From: Neonectria sp. B-13
Lineage: Eukaryota; Ascomycota; Sordariomycetes; Hypocreales; Nectriaceae
Assembly (NCBI GenBank): GCA_002682825.1
Contig: NOKP01000031.1
Span: 434,001 to 498,000 of the forward strand
DNA length: 64,000 bases
Direction of reading: 5' to 3'
Part shown: in pieces, positions 45,560 to 56,566 of the stretch
Numbering within the stretch: the stretch's first letter is position 1
Layout of the letters: each line of letters begins with the position of its first letter
Program-made: the position numbers and the translations under genes
Notes under the pieces: generated by a model
Told to the model about the DNA's origin: nothing
The model's database searches: none
Seen by the model: only the letters and a program-made list of their open reading frames with translations

Positions 45560-46544
45560 CTACTCGCGCACGGTCTGAGTGATAAGATCCTTCACTAGGG
45601 CATGTATCTCATCATCGGACAACCTGGCGAGCCCCAACTGATCGTTGGCAATGTTGTCGAAAGCGGGGCCGTACTTTGCGTTTGTGCCTCCCTGGAGAAT
45701 GTAATTGAACCACACCCATCCCTCGAAAATTCCATCCTTCAGCGCCTGGTCGCTAGTCTCCTTGAGGGCGTCCGTGTCAGCTTCAGTGATCGTCCACTGG
45801 CCTGGAAGCGCATCTTTGGCAATTGCAGCAATTTCTTTGAACGAGATTTTGCCATCCTCGATCCTAACCGAACGATTTCGAGTGGCATCTGGGTTCTTGA
45901 GAACCCCAACAACACCCTTCGCAACTGTGGCAAGCCGAGTAACGCTGATTGCAAGGTCGCCGCCGTTATACAGAACCACACGGCGGTCCTTGATGTTGGC
46001 TAGGGTCCCATGGGTGAAGCCCCAATCGAGGAACAGGTTGTTGTAAACATTGGTGTAACTCAACGAGGAGGACTTGGCCTTCTCCGTCAGGTAATCCTCA
46101 GTCTTGACCTTCTCTGCAAATACAGGAAGCTGGCGTGTGAGCGGGTTCTGTTGATCGCAACCAAAGTTGGACGGGATAAATCGTTGAACTCCGGCGCTGA
46201 CGGCGGCATCCACCAGGGCCCGCTGGGGGGCACCTACGGCAGGGGCCCCAAGTGTCGAGACGACGGCGTCAACACCATCAAGCGCTGATTTGAGTGACGC
46301 AGGGTCATCGTAATCAACAACAACTTCCTTGACCTGGTTGACATAGGCGGCGGGAACCTTCCCAGCCTTGCGCGAGAGGACGCGGACGTCGAAGCCAGCC
46401 TGGACAAGTCCCTTCAGGACCTCGATACCAAGACTACCAGCAGCCTGTTAAGATATCTCGCCATCAGCTTACAGCTCGGGGTTCATGGACTGTTTCTATC
46501 CCACTTACGCCGGCATGGGCAACGGTGTTGATGGCGCTCGACAT
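45560..46544 (-). CDS. NmrA-like/isoflavone-reductase-type NAD(P)-binding protein
   Basis: A 36-nt first exon (46509-46544) encoding MSSAINTVAHAG is joined across an intron at 46445-46508 (GTAAGT...TAACAG, phase 0) to 45560-46444. The product is about 306 aa. The splice builds the dinucleotide motif AHAGAAGSLG. It is followed by VRVLSRKAGK, which binds the 2'-phosphate region of NADPH, VDYDDPASLKSALDGVDAVVSTLG, and FIPSNFGCD. These are hallmarks of NmrA-like and phenylcoumaran/isoflavone reductase proteins. The catalytic Lys/Tyr pair of true isoflavone reductases is not clearly present, so it may be a redox sensor, a reductase or an NADPH-dependent regulator. Cytosolic. Confidence 0.9.
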
Positions 46545-49394
46545 GTTCGGTGACGTTTTCGATCTTGATGAGGAACAAGGGATGTAGAGTTAGAGGCGTT
46601 GTTGGAGTTCTGATGAGAGGTGTTGAAGCAATGGATAACTCTTGTAAGATGAGTTAAAACCTGGCAACTGAAGCCCCTTTTATAGTTTCACCGCTACCCG
46701 CCCAGGTTCAGGTGGCTCAGGCCAAGCCGGCCACCACGAGCCTCACCATCGGCCATCCCACCCAATGCCGATGCCAGCTGGTTACATAACCTAACTAATG
46801 AATGTTCCACAAGTGTCCATGCAACTGGGAATTGACCATGATCCTCACCGGAGCATCCCACCCATCCCGAGATTTCTACAAGCATTTCGCGTCATCGACT
46901 CATTGCAAAATCAAGCTCAAGCGATACCCCCTCTCGGCGTTGAGCGTTGGCGACACATCCCACCAAAGTCCGACTACTAAGGTTAGGAATCACTGTCATT
47001 GCCAGTTGACTAAATAGCCCCCTCTCTCCAGCCTCGTCTAGATTTGTTACTAATATTGGGTTAAAGTTAGGTCTTGGCCTCTCACATGGAACATGAACTC
47101 CACCGCAAGTTATCTGCCAATTGTGACGCCCCGGCATTTGCCCCGCCCATCTCGGCATCCCACTTCGGCACCCCACTTCGGCACTTCGATGAATGTAATG
47201 TAAGCACCGTTGGCTGTGCCATTGCTTCCAGTACAGTGCCAAACAATCAGGTAGTCGACAATCCAAGCCAGGCAAGAGGCCCTATCCTCTCAGTGGTGGT
47301 ACAACATGTTTCTGTAGCCACTAGAGATGTGTTTCAACGATTACGTCGAGTATATCCTGTCAGTGTATCATCGGAAATGAAGTGCTGGAGTTGGGCCTAC
47401 AACGTCTTCGTAAAAGGTTCTCCCGCTGGTAGGAAATAAGCGCGGAGGATCTCGGCCATGATGGACGTAGCAAGACGAATCGTGCTACTTTCTACTTTCA
47501 AATCAATGCTCAGGTTCATCCCGCTATGTGCATCGACAAAACGCCGGGAAAAATTAGCAGGGATCCAGGAAGGCAGTTCGCACACATCCTTGGTAATGCC
47601 CGTGCGATAACAGCTCCTATGCAACTTGGTCCTACTGATTACTAGTTGTAATCTCAAGTCCTCACGCCCGAAGCGAAAAGACAAAGAACAGAAGAAAACC
47701 TGTGAAAGTTAGTGCGGGATCGCTCCCTGAACAAACAAAATCTTTGCAACTGTGTCCTCAGAAAACAAGAGCGAATGGACCTACAGCGCGGATGGGAAGT
47801 ATTTTGGGCTAAAGTGATATGTTTCGACGAGCGAGACGGAAAAGCTCCTAGAACCGAGACGGAGTCCTTTTACGGCTTGGATGTAAGGCTTCATGGTCAA
47901 CCTGGAGTATCTTGGCGGCCAAGATGTAACAGTCTCGCGGCTAGAATGGATTGCCCTTAAGGTGAGCCTTGGCTAAGTTGGAAATCCTAAATATCTAGAA
48001 TGAAATGGCCTCAGGGCTAAGAAGTAAGTGCCCCCAGTAACTAGAATCGCATGGTGACAGGGCCGCGAACACTCTACTGACGAGTCGTCGGCCCGACCAG
48101 TGTCATGGACAGCATTGGAAAACAAGGTGGAAATCGGAATAGCTGTGTAGCCTTTCGTAAATGAATCGAGTGGAACATCATCAAGAGACAAGGATGAATC
48201 TTTATACTGCTAGCAATGGAAGGCAATATCGGTGAAGATAGAAATCCAAGGAGTCTAGCTGGGCATTCCATGTTGGATTATGTGAGAATCAGCATGTAGG
48301 TGGCAATCCACTTGGGTTGAAATGGAAAGCCTCTCCGAATCAGCCCGAATTGAGCTACACCGTTTGGAGTAGCATCTCATGATGAGATGGCTGTTGCCTA
48401 GGATTTCGCTTGTACACAGGAAAATGCCACGTCTATCCCTACCAGCTTTTACTCGGGCCCTATCTGGCATTTCCAGAGCAATTGATGTGAACCAGTCACT
48501 GTTAAACGGTGGCGTGGGGGGCTGATCAGAAGAAGTCGCAGAGCCGCTGCGTGACAGCGTCGGGGCATTAGCGCATTTCTCTTTCTTGTCACCGCCATAA
48601 CAGGCCGAGATGGATGGCCAGTGTCGCATCCCCAGGCTATCAGCCAGCCCTATGAGCAAGGTGTCGGGAATTCCACCAGATTGACAGCTGGAACGACCAG
48701 AGACGACTGGTCACGACCGGCACTTCTCGACCGCGAAGTACCATAATCCCTCAAACGCGGCTAGTCCGCATAAAGAGAATCGGGGGACATATGCCGCCCG
48801 TAAGCTCGCTTTGCCCGGCGTACCCCTGTCCCAAGGAATCCGATACGCTGAAGTTGAGCCATGAACATGGAGAGGGCACCCAATGACAGAAGCAACAAAT
48901 GTCATGTAAGCCGGGCGTTTTCAACCAAAACGTCAGAAGCAATGCTGCACGCATGCTAAGCAGCCAAGCTGAACAACCAAAATGAATTGACCAACCCTCA
49001 GAGGTCTTAATGCCCCACAGTTCAGCATACGTGCAGGCGAAACATGTCCTAGTATGTAGGTAAGACGCTCGTGCATGGTGGGACGTCTGTTGATTTGTCA
49101 GTCGTTCGTGTCGTATGACGTTTTTATGCAGTCGTATGCAATCAATCGATAGTTCGTATGCAAACTGGATGATCTAGCTGGGTCCAGGAAGCAACAGCAA
49201 GCCACGTTGTGGGCAGCCAATAGGCTCATGGTGGGCTCTGGGGACGAAGAGCGGATTGAGAGATATGTGGGTGCTCCCCTCGTTTGATTCTGGCGGAAGG
49301 ATGCTAATCCTCTATCATTTATCTGGGGAACTATGTGGTCCTGTCCATGTCTCTCCAGCCTACAATCCTCAAACTTGGCCGCCGCTGAACAGAC
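46545..49394. other. long gap, promoter of NmrA-type gene and unassigned ORFs
   Basis: About 2.85 kb without a recognised gene. The first 140 bp hold a TATA box. Minus-strand ORFs at 46892-47275, 47397-47684 and 48255-48659 lack domains, splice support and codon regularity. The last ~400 bp are the presumed promoter and leader of the HET gene. Confidence 0.4.
46678..46684 (-). promoter_or_regulatory. TATA box of the NmrA-type gene
   Basis: TATAAAA on the minus strand, about 135 bp before the ATG at 46544. Confidence 0.5.
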
Positions 49395-51730
49395 ATGATG
49401 GGGCTATATGTCCAACCAACCCTTGTTGAGAATGGAGGAACAAAGTCTCCTTGGGGCCAGAACTTCAAAGCCTTCGCTGGCTGGTTCAAGGCCGAGGATG
49501 ATGACCAACTTCATTTGTCCTACGGCCACGATGTTTCACCCAGCCACAAAAGCATGGTCAACTCGACAGTAGTAGAAATCTCGCCTCGAATCACATGGAC
49601 AAATCCTTCAGCATACCAACACTCAACGAAAGAGTGGGTTACGAAGATACTGGAGTTGGGCTTGAAGAGGACGGAACAAACAATTGAGGACTGGTATTGT
49701 CATCTGGTTTTTCTTCTTCCGTTCCTGCTTAGACCCAAAGCCTTTGGGCTAAGAAACCTCTTTTCCACCCACCGGCTTCCCCTCGACGCCAACAAGTGGC
49801 TGTCCATGATCCCAGAAGGGCACCACAGCTGCTTCTACTGCCAAAACCTGTTCATCGACGGAAGGCAGCTAGAGCCGGCAATCGAGCACAAGAGTAGAGT
49901 GTTTACCATGGCAGATGTAAATGAAGCCGTCGCGGGTAACTGTACAGTTTTCAGGTGGCTGGAGCAAAGCGCACAGAGGTTCAGTCTACACAACGACGCT
50001 GAGAGTAGTTTTTCTCTCGGGCTCATGCACCCTCATGGAAGCAGGAACGACATCTCGTCAATTAAGTTTACATCTAGCCACGACTTCCACGAACCCCATA
50101 GCTCGATGAGAACTTTTGTGAGCAGTGGTAAGAGCCCTTGTGGCATCGATGACCGCTCTAGCTGACAGACACATTAGACACACCTGCTGCCGAGTACATT
50201 AACGGCCGACCACTGAATAGCGACGTCGCATCTGAGGAGAATTTCAAGCTGTCTATCAAGTGGCTTGAGGAATGTCACCGAGCACATGTGCCGTGTCGAG
50301 GCTCCAACAGAGGATATATGCCAACGCGCGTACTCAAGATCGAAGGCGACAAGGTCAATCTGATGGAGACTGAAGGAAACCAAGAAGGGAAATACGCCGC
50401 TTTGAGTTACTGCTGGGGAGGCAGCCAGGACTTCACGTTGACTACCAATAACCTCGCCACCTGCCTCCGCAACATTCCTATCAGCAAGCTGCCTCAGACA
50501 ATCAAGGACGCCGTAACCGTCACTAAGGAATTGGGGTTGAGCTACCTCTGGGTCGACTCCCTCTGCACTATCCAGGACGACAACAAAGACCAGGAAAAGG
50601 AGATCAAGCTCATGTCCGACGTCTACGAGACAGCATACGTCACAATCTCGGCAGCCAGCGCCAAAAGCTGCCGAGATGGGTTTCTCGCTCCTCGACAACC
50701 CGAGCTCGCCACGATCCCATACATCCTACCGAGTGGGGAACTAGGCGCGTTGAATCTCCACCAAGGCCTCGATGCAGCGGACGAGCCTATTCACAGCCGA
50801 GCTTGGACGTTGCAAGAGCACATCAACGCCTGCCGTATCCTTGAGTACGGGACGCAGCAGCTGAGGAGGATCTGCCGAGATCCACGACAGAGCACGGGTC
50901 TGCAAGGACTGAAACAGCTTGCGCCACGAGTAGACCCGGCCGTGTTTGGCAAGTGTATCTCGGAAATTTGGAGAGAACCCGAGAAAGTCTTGCACCATTG
51001 CTGGCAACCTTTGGTGAGAAACTACACGCAGAGATCCCTTCAGATTCCCGAAGACAAGCCCCTGGCGATACACGCGATAGCGATGGAGTACAAGAAGAAG
51101 ATGCACTCGGAATACAAAGCCGGGCTCTGGAGGAGGTCTCTCAAGCAGGAGTTGCTCTGGCAGAGGGATATGTCTGATACATCCAGACAGCCACGTCGTC
51201 TGGACTATCGCTGTCCCTCGTGGACGTGGCTTTCTGTTGACTCTGCTGTCATCACCTGGGATGTACCACGGACCGATATAGCAGACGAATTACTCAAGGT
51301 TGTCCACTGCCATGCCAATGATCGGCTGTGGTATGAAGAGGAATTGCCGGACCCGTCGGAAGTCGAAGTTGGTCACCCGGATATCAGCTATTTGTGCGTG
51401 GAAGGTCGCACGAGACAGGCACTATGGATCCCAAAGCAGGGAATACTGGTGCCCGATGGTAAGACGAAAGACAGGCCATTTGCAAATGTCGTGGTCGATG
51501 TGCCTGGGGAGGTAGATCTCTCCAACGCGGACGAAGTTGTGGTTACATGTCTGGAGATTGTCAAAGGTGTTGCCGGCTTGGTCCTTCTTAACTCAAACAG
51601 GCCATGTCGTATCGCAGGGTTTCAACGTGTGGGACTGTGGACTATTTGTCACAGTAAAGATCAACAAGAGAAAGGCAAAGAGGTAAATTGGTTTGCAACT
51701 GGGAAAAGGACTCGTCTTTACCTCTATTGA
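49395..51730 (+). CDS. HET-domain protein (heterokaryon incompatibility type)
   Basis: Exons 49395-50127 and 50178-51730 with an intron at 50128-50177 (GTAAGA...CTGAC...CATTAG, phase 1) give about 761 aa. The HET domain covers residues ~317-459: KYAALSYCWG (316-325), LWVDSLCTIQDD (368-379), DVYETAYVTISAASA and RAWTLQEH (452-459), all intact. It sits after an unusually long N-terminal region of ~280 residues that has no recognised domain, a possible CxxC (CFYCQNLF), and the PAAEYINGRPL linker. The remaining ~300 residues are variable, as usual. HET domains trigger cell death when incompatible hyphae fuse and also act with NLR-type receptors. The gene is about 43 kb from the NLR in this window. 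An expressed, functional gene is likely. Confidence 0.93.
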
Positions 51731-52171
51731 TGGGAATACAAATGTTCGATTTCTAAATATCCCGGACTAGCAAACCCAGTTTGAAGATCCCTGGTTGCAA
51801 TGGTAAGTCTTCCAGGTTGAGTGATCCTAACACTATCGCAGACCCTAAAGCCATTCACATATCGTGTACATTATACGAAGTCTTGTTGGGATCGGTCCAT
51901 TTGAAAGGAGTGCGCAAATACTCGAACCTAAGAATTGATGTATTTGGTGCGGGGATGCCCAAGGGTTCTCAGCATAAGTAATTCAGAATGAAATACCTGT
52001 ACAAATATACATGTGAAGCAATGAGAGTTGTGGTAATAAAAGCCTCGGTTGATGTTTCACGTTACTTAGTTGGCTCTTCAGGCGCTAAAGTGGACAAACA
52101 GACAATAGTTTGCAGAGGCATAATAGTAATAGCTCAACAAAGATGTTCACAGGAAGTTTAGTCTACTCAAT
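51731..52171. other. intergenic, between convergent genes
   Basis: No gene recognised; a 66-codon plus-strand ORF (51781-51981) has no features. Confidence 0.5.
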
Positions 52172-53253
52172 CTAGGACTTTTCTTTAGCCACAGATTGAA
52201 GAAAGTCGATGGCATTCCTCAAGCTCTCAAAATTCGCGACCTTCTCCCCGCTTGATTTCTCAACATCAACGTTGCCAGGTCGGACATCGAAACCATGGTC
52301 GCCATCCTCCGGAAACTCCGTCTGCACTCGGACTCCGGCGGCTCGGAGCTTTTCTGCAGCCTGCACACTGGGCTCTACCGGCACAGCGGAGTCATTCTTG
52401 CCGTGGATCAGCATCGTGGGAGGTAGCTTCGAGAGGTTTCCGAATGTCATAGGAAACAAGTTCCTGAGATGCTGCGGGATCGCTTCAGCCCCTTCCTTGG
52501 CTACTGAACGCCCAAGGCCCTCAACACCAGTCATGTAGTCCAAGTACAAGGCATCGATATGAAGGGCCGAGGCCAATGACACCCTGGTATCCGCAGGATC
52601 TTCACGTAACGGATATCCAGATAACACCGGCCTCTTATCGTCCTGAGTGGTTATCGGGAATTCGGCCAACACGGGACTCGTTTCAAACACCGGCCCCCCA
52701 AAAATGCCAGTTCCGGGGGTAGTGTATCGAGAATATGTAGCATCCAGCATGCCGTAAATCAGCAAAAGAGCGCTGGGCTGCTTGGTGACGGTTGCGGCTG
52801 TTGCCAACGCCAGATAGCCTCCTGCGCTTGATCCTGCCACCAGGACTGAGCCGACTTTGCAGCCAAGCTCTTGTGGAAGAGACGACAGGACCCATTCGTA
52901 AGCATCCACGGCGTCTTCGAGCGAGCTTTGGGCGGTGGTCTCTGGGATCAAGCGATAGTCGGGAGTGACGAAGATCCATTTTCGAGAGGCGCAGGCGTTT
53001 ACAAGCCAGTACGGGACGAAAGAGTATCGATCGCCGAAAATCTAGCAAGAGAGTTAATACTGCGTCATTCGGAGCGCCGTCAAGTACCCACCAAAAAACC
53101 ACCGTGATAATGCAGGAGCACGGTGCTCGGCGATGCATCGTCTATCTGCTCCGGATACACGACGTCAAGCTTGATGTTGCCGTCCCGAGTGGATTTGAAG
53201 CTAAGCGTTTTGGACTTGTACCCGTCGAGGCCGGAGAGCGGAAATGAGTCCAT
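52172..53253 (-). CDS. alpha/beta hydrolase fold-3 esterase/lipase (HSL-like)
   Basis: Exons 53092-53253 and 52172-53041 around an intron at 53042-53091 (GTGGGT...TTGCTAG, phase 0) give about 343 aa. The oxyanion-hole motif HYHGGF is at residues 48-53. The nucleophile elbow GSSAGG carries catalytic Ser126. A histidine in GDHGFD near the C-terminus (about 316) and an acidic residue in the IHGKNDSAVP segment (about 277) complete the triad. This is the hormone-sensitive lipase-type (alpha/beta-hydrolase_3) layout of small carboxylesterases. There is no signal peptide, so it is probably cytosolic. Natural substrate unknown; short acyl esters are typical. It converges on the HET gene. Confidence 0.92.
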
Positions 53254-53734
53254 ATTTGGAAAATGTTTCGATATTCGAGGTAGCTGTGATTCTGTGAAGA
53301 GGTAAACAAGCTTGCTTTGCGTGAACAGAACCGTGCGTTGAGGGGAACAGGATGGCGTTCAGTCCGGAAGTGCGGCAACCCGCATGTTATTATTAATCCA
53401 AATCTTGGTGCTAAAAATAAGTCTTGTGGAGCATAACCTCGACGTCCCGGCATTAGCTTTGGGCCGGAACTGGCTCGGCTTCTCGGAACCGGGCGTTTCA
53501 GGATGCCTGCGTCTTACATCCAGGGCACTTATCTCTTCCATAATGATGTTCTGTTCAAGATGTCCAGCCAGATGATTATCAGTGATTCGGGACTTATTAC
53601 GATGAAGTCGATAGACTATGCCTGGAATGCAAGTCACCAAATAATTCACAGAGTTCGCAATTGTATGGCTGAAATCCCAGGGGTATCATAAGATAGCAAG
53701 TAACAAACGCATCTACGCTCATAGTTTCGGAAGC
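53254..53734. other. intergenic, esterase promoter
   Basis: No gene recognised. Confidence 0.5.
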
Positions 53735-54889
53735 CTAACTGACCTCCACCCTCTTACCCGACCTTTTCAGACCAACTCTGTGCTTTGGATACTCTTCTAG
53801 GGCTCCAAGATGCACAGCTCCATTCAACCCCTCTGCTCTGAAGAGCTTCCTCACCTCATCATCCTCTGTCAGCGTCAAAGACCGGAGCTCATCACTCATT
53901 CCATCGTAGTTGGCTTGCGTGAGACACTGCCAAGCATTATCTCCAACGCGAGAAACCTCTGTTCTCGTGAGGAACACAAACGAGATGAAAGTGACCAGAA
54001 TAAGATGGACAATCAACAGTCCAATCACCACGCCCAGCCCCCAAAACGTCTTGGGGAACTGCGCACTCCGAAACCAAGATATCATGGCGCTGTCGCCGAC
54101 GTCAAAGTATGCAAGCATATCATAGTACGCCATGCGGCCGATGAGTGTGAAGTACGCTTGCCAGGCAAGCGCCGAATTACCTGTGGCCCTCAGAACATCT
54201 TGGAAGATCTGAAGCTGAAGCTGGTTGCTGTATTGATACGAGATTCGAGCCGTGTCTGGAGACTGGAACTGGAGCCCACACCCACCACACATGAACATGC
54301 CAAACGAATACATGCTCTTGATGTCCTGGCGAACGAAGTTCTGGTTGGGGAAAGATATGTTCGTCCACCCGTGAGATTTCGACTCGTCGTACCAGACTTT
54401 GACTTGGTTTCGCAGCTGCTGTGGCGTTGTTTCCAGCTTCATAATGGCCCGCTCTGCCTGTTGCTTGCCGCGTTTTTCCACCACACCAAGCTGTTGGCGG
54501 ACTCCTTCGGTTCCAAACAATCTGCTCGTGACGTTCCAAGCGTTTAAATCAGGCTCTGGAGCTGCGATGTCGGTACTGATGGTGACGTTCGCGTCGACCG
54601 AGGTAAAGGAATCATAGCACAGTGACACCGAGACGTGCCATCCCTCTATTCTAGGGATGGTGAAGACCAGCCACTCATCCCGCGGCGTTATCACAAGTTT
54701 GTTCAAGTTTTGGTCAGCGCTGAAGCAGAAGTTCTTTGGGCTGTCAGGGACCGAGGCGTTGATGAGAGTTTGTATGTTCGCGGAGGAGGTTATGTTGAGA
54801 ACCTGGTAGCTTCGGCCTGTAAGCAGCGGAATGTCGTCGTTATCCTGTTGGTACGTCAATCCATACGCGAGATTGTCTGGATTTGACAT
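53735..54889 (-). CDS. membrane protein of unknown function, possibly N-terminally incomplete
   Basis: The ATG at 54889 gives 384 aa; the frame is open a little further upstream but only from a TTG. The N-terminal two thirds are soluble, with several N-glycosylation sequons (for example NITSS, NASV, NVTIS, NVTSR, NISF) and a Cys pair (FMCGGCGLQF), suggesting an extracytoplasmic domain. A single strong transmembrane helix, VVIGLLIVHLILVTFISFVF, follows at about residues 290-315, then a cytosolic tail of ~70 residues. Similar large fungal membrane proteins usually begin with additional helices, and no signal peptide is found here, so a 5' exon may be missed or lost. No function is known. Confidence 0.7.
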   Translation of the reverse strand: MSNPDNLAYGLTYQQDNDDIPLLTGRSYQVLNITSSANIQTLINASVPDSPKNFCFSADQNLNKLVITPRDEWLVFTIPRIEGWHVSVSLCYDSFTSVDANVTISTDIAAPEPDLNAWNVTSRLFGTEGVRQQLGVVEKRGKQQAERAIMKLETTPQQLRNQVKVWYDESKSHGWTNISFPNQNFVRQDIKSMYSFGMFMCGGCGLQFQSPDTARISYQYSNQLQLQIFQDVLRATGNSALAWQAYFTLIGRMAYYDMLAYFDVGDSAMISWFRSAQFPKTFWGLGVVIGLLIVHLILVTFISFVFLTRTEVSRVGDNAWQCLTQANYDGMSDELRSLTLTEDDEVRKLFRAEGLNGAVHLGALEEYPKHRVGLKRSGKRVEVS

Positions 54890-55447
54890 CGTGAACTCTG
54901 AGTTCTTTTTTGAGGATGCTTGGATACCGTGGATCCAGAGAGGAGACGAGTCCAGGGCCAAAGTACATGAGCTTCTGAATCACATTCCACTCGCCAGCAT
55001 CGTGAGCGTAGGCTATCGGCGTTGCCCAGGTCATGTCTACGCACGAAGAATCGACTTAGCCGAACGGCACTCATAGCCGCAGAAACCGCCTTGCGAAGCG
55101 GTCACAAACACAACCTATCCGCCTGGAATATGCACGCAACCACCGTGTCGAAGCGCTATTGGACATTGCATCCAGTGCAAAGCCGCTAGGGGATCCAGCC
55201 CTACCCGCACAATGATTCCAAAGAACCCGGCGTCATGTTCGTGCTCAGCTCTAGTCACGTTTCGGGTTGCACTTCGTTTATTCTCGAATCAGCGGGTTGA
55301 TAAGTTGTGGCCCAACGCAACAGACACTGCCCCTGCTAGGACGACTCAAGATGCAACGTCAATCTCACCCGCGCGCTTCTATTCTCAGTTGTGACCGGGA
55401 GCCGCAGCTGCTTCAACCTGTTGCAGCCAATGACGGAATACACCAAA
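54890..55447. other. intergenic
   Basis: Possible upstream part of the membrane protein gene in another frame at 54890-55034, not resolved. Otherwise nothing seen. Confidence 0.4.
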
Positions 55448-56035
55448 TCAGGCATCTGTCTTCACGATACCTCCGTCTTTACCTTCGGTCCCGTCACGAA
55501 CGCCCACGTACAAAATGTCGTGTAAGGTCTGCCTCCATTCCCCAGCTCCATTGTCCTCCTTGTCCAGCTTCCACCAGTACTTCGCCCTGACCAGCAGCCC
55601 TCTATCACTGCCGTCGTCGTCCCATATGTCGACCTTGATGCCCACCCAGTTCTCAGCCTTCGCTTTCTCCTGCACCTCGGCGACAGAGGAGAAGCCGGCC
55701 GGACCGACGTGTTCCACCGTGCCAAAGTCCTTGGCCTCGTCTGCGGTGAGGGGTAGGACCGTGTAGTATCCGGTCCTCGTCGTCGAGCTGATGTCCTGGT
55801 CGGCATCTAGATGGCCAGCCTCCCGAAGGATGCCGTTGACCAGTGGTCCGGACTCTTGGAGGTAACGGACGATGGTTGCCCTATCCCGGGCGGCGTAGCT
55901 GGGATCAGGACGGCATATCTGGTGACAGTCCTGGGTGTAGAAGAGTCCTTTCTGTTCGAGGTCCTGCGTCTGTCGATACTTGGCGTATAGATCGCACAGG
56001 TGGGGGAAAACGTCTGAGGAGGTTTGAGAAGTCAT
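55448..56035 (-). CDS. NTF2-fold/SnoaL-like small protein
   Basis: An intron-free ORF with the start at the ATG at 56035 (MTSQTSSDVFPHL); the frame upstream has only a GTG. The product is 195 aa. A helical N-terminus (LCDLYAKYRQTQDLEQKGLFYTQDC) leads into segments of alternating strands ending in VRAKYWWKL...WRQTLHDILYV, the pattern of NTF2-like/SnoaL-like proteins. These small barrels act as isomerases, cyclases or stress proteins. Active-site residues cannot be assigned. No signal peptide. It is likely cytosolic. Confidence 0.65.
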   Translation of the reverse strand: MTSQTSSDVFPHLCDLYAKYRQTQDLEQKGLFYTQDCHQICRPDPSYAARDRATIVRYLQESGPLVNGILREAGHLDADQDISSTTRTGYYTVLPLTADEAKDFGTVEHVGPAGFSSVAEVQEKAKAENWVGIKVDIWDDDGSDRGLLVRAKYWWKLDKEDNGAGEWRQTLHDILYVGVRDGTEGKDGGIVKTDA

Positions 56036-56566
56036 CTTTGCGGTGAAGACAGAGGACACGTGTGAAGGAGAGGATGAAGATGGCTAACTTATATGTCACT
56101 AAGTCTTCAGCACGTGGTGAGATGGTCGCCCTATTAATCCATCAACCAAACGCTTAGCCGAGTAACTCATTGTAAGAGTCACCGTACAGTCATTACAGCA
56201 ACGTATCCTGAAGATAAGCTGTTCATTGACAGAAACGTGTCCGTATTGGTGTTGGTATGGGCAGCACCGGGTAGGACGGTGGCTGGAATGCGCCGCTTCG
56301 CCTTAACAGTCCATCCGGTGTTTTAGTGCAGGCTACAGGGCATCTAGCGCGCCTGATCCCCTGTAAGCAGTCTTCTATAGCGCACGATGCCCTAAGCCTG
56401 CAGCGATCACCCACCAACACCCCGCACTGAGCCACTGGATCCTCGCAGCACCAGCCTCAACACGTGTCCACGCCGATTCAACGTCAGTACCTAGGTATCA
56501 ACACCAACATCACTCGCATCCCTCTTAACCCTCTGCATCACCAACACCCTCACACCAGCGGCAACC
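56036..56566. other. intergenic between divergent promoters
   Basis: It holds the upstream regions of the NTF2-fold gene (minus) and RFT1 (plus). No gene recognised. Confidence 0.5.

Noticed and set aside
47397..48659. Short ORFs on both strands
   Set aside because: No family, splice or promoter support.
7382..56035. Secondary-metabolite gene cluster
   Set aside because: Oxidoreductases, aminotransferase, transporter, tyrosinase and a Zn2Cys6 factor are present, but no PKS, NRPS, terpene synthase or prenyltransferase core gene.
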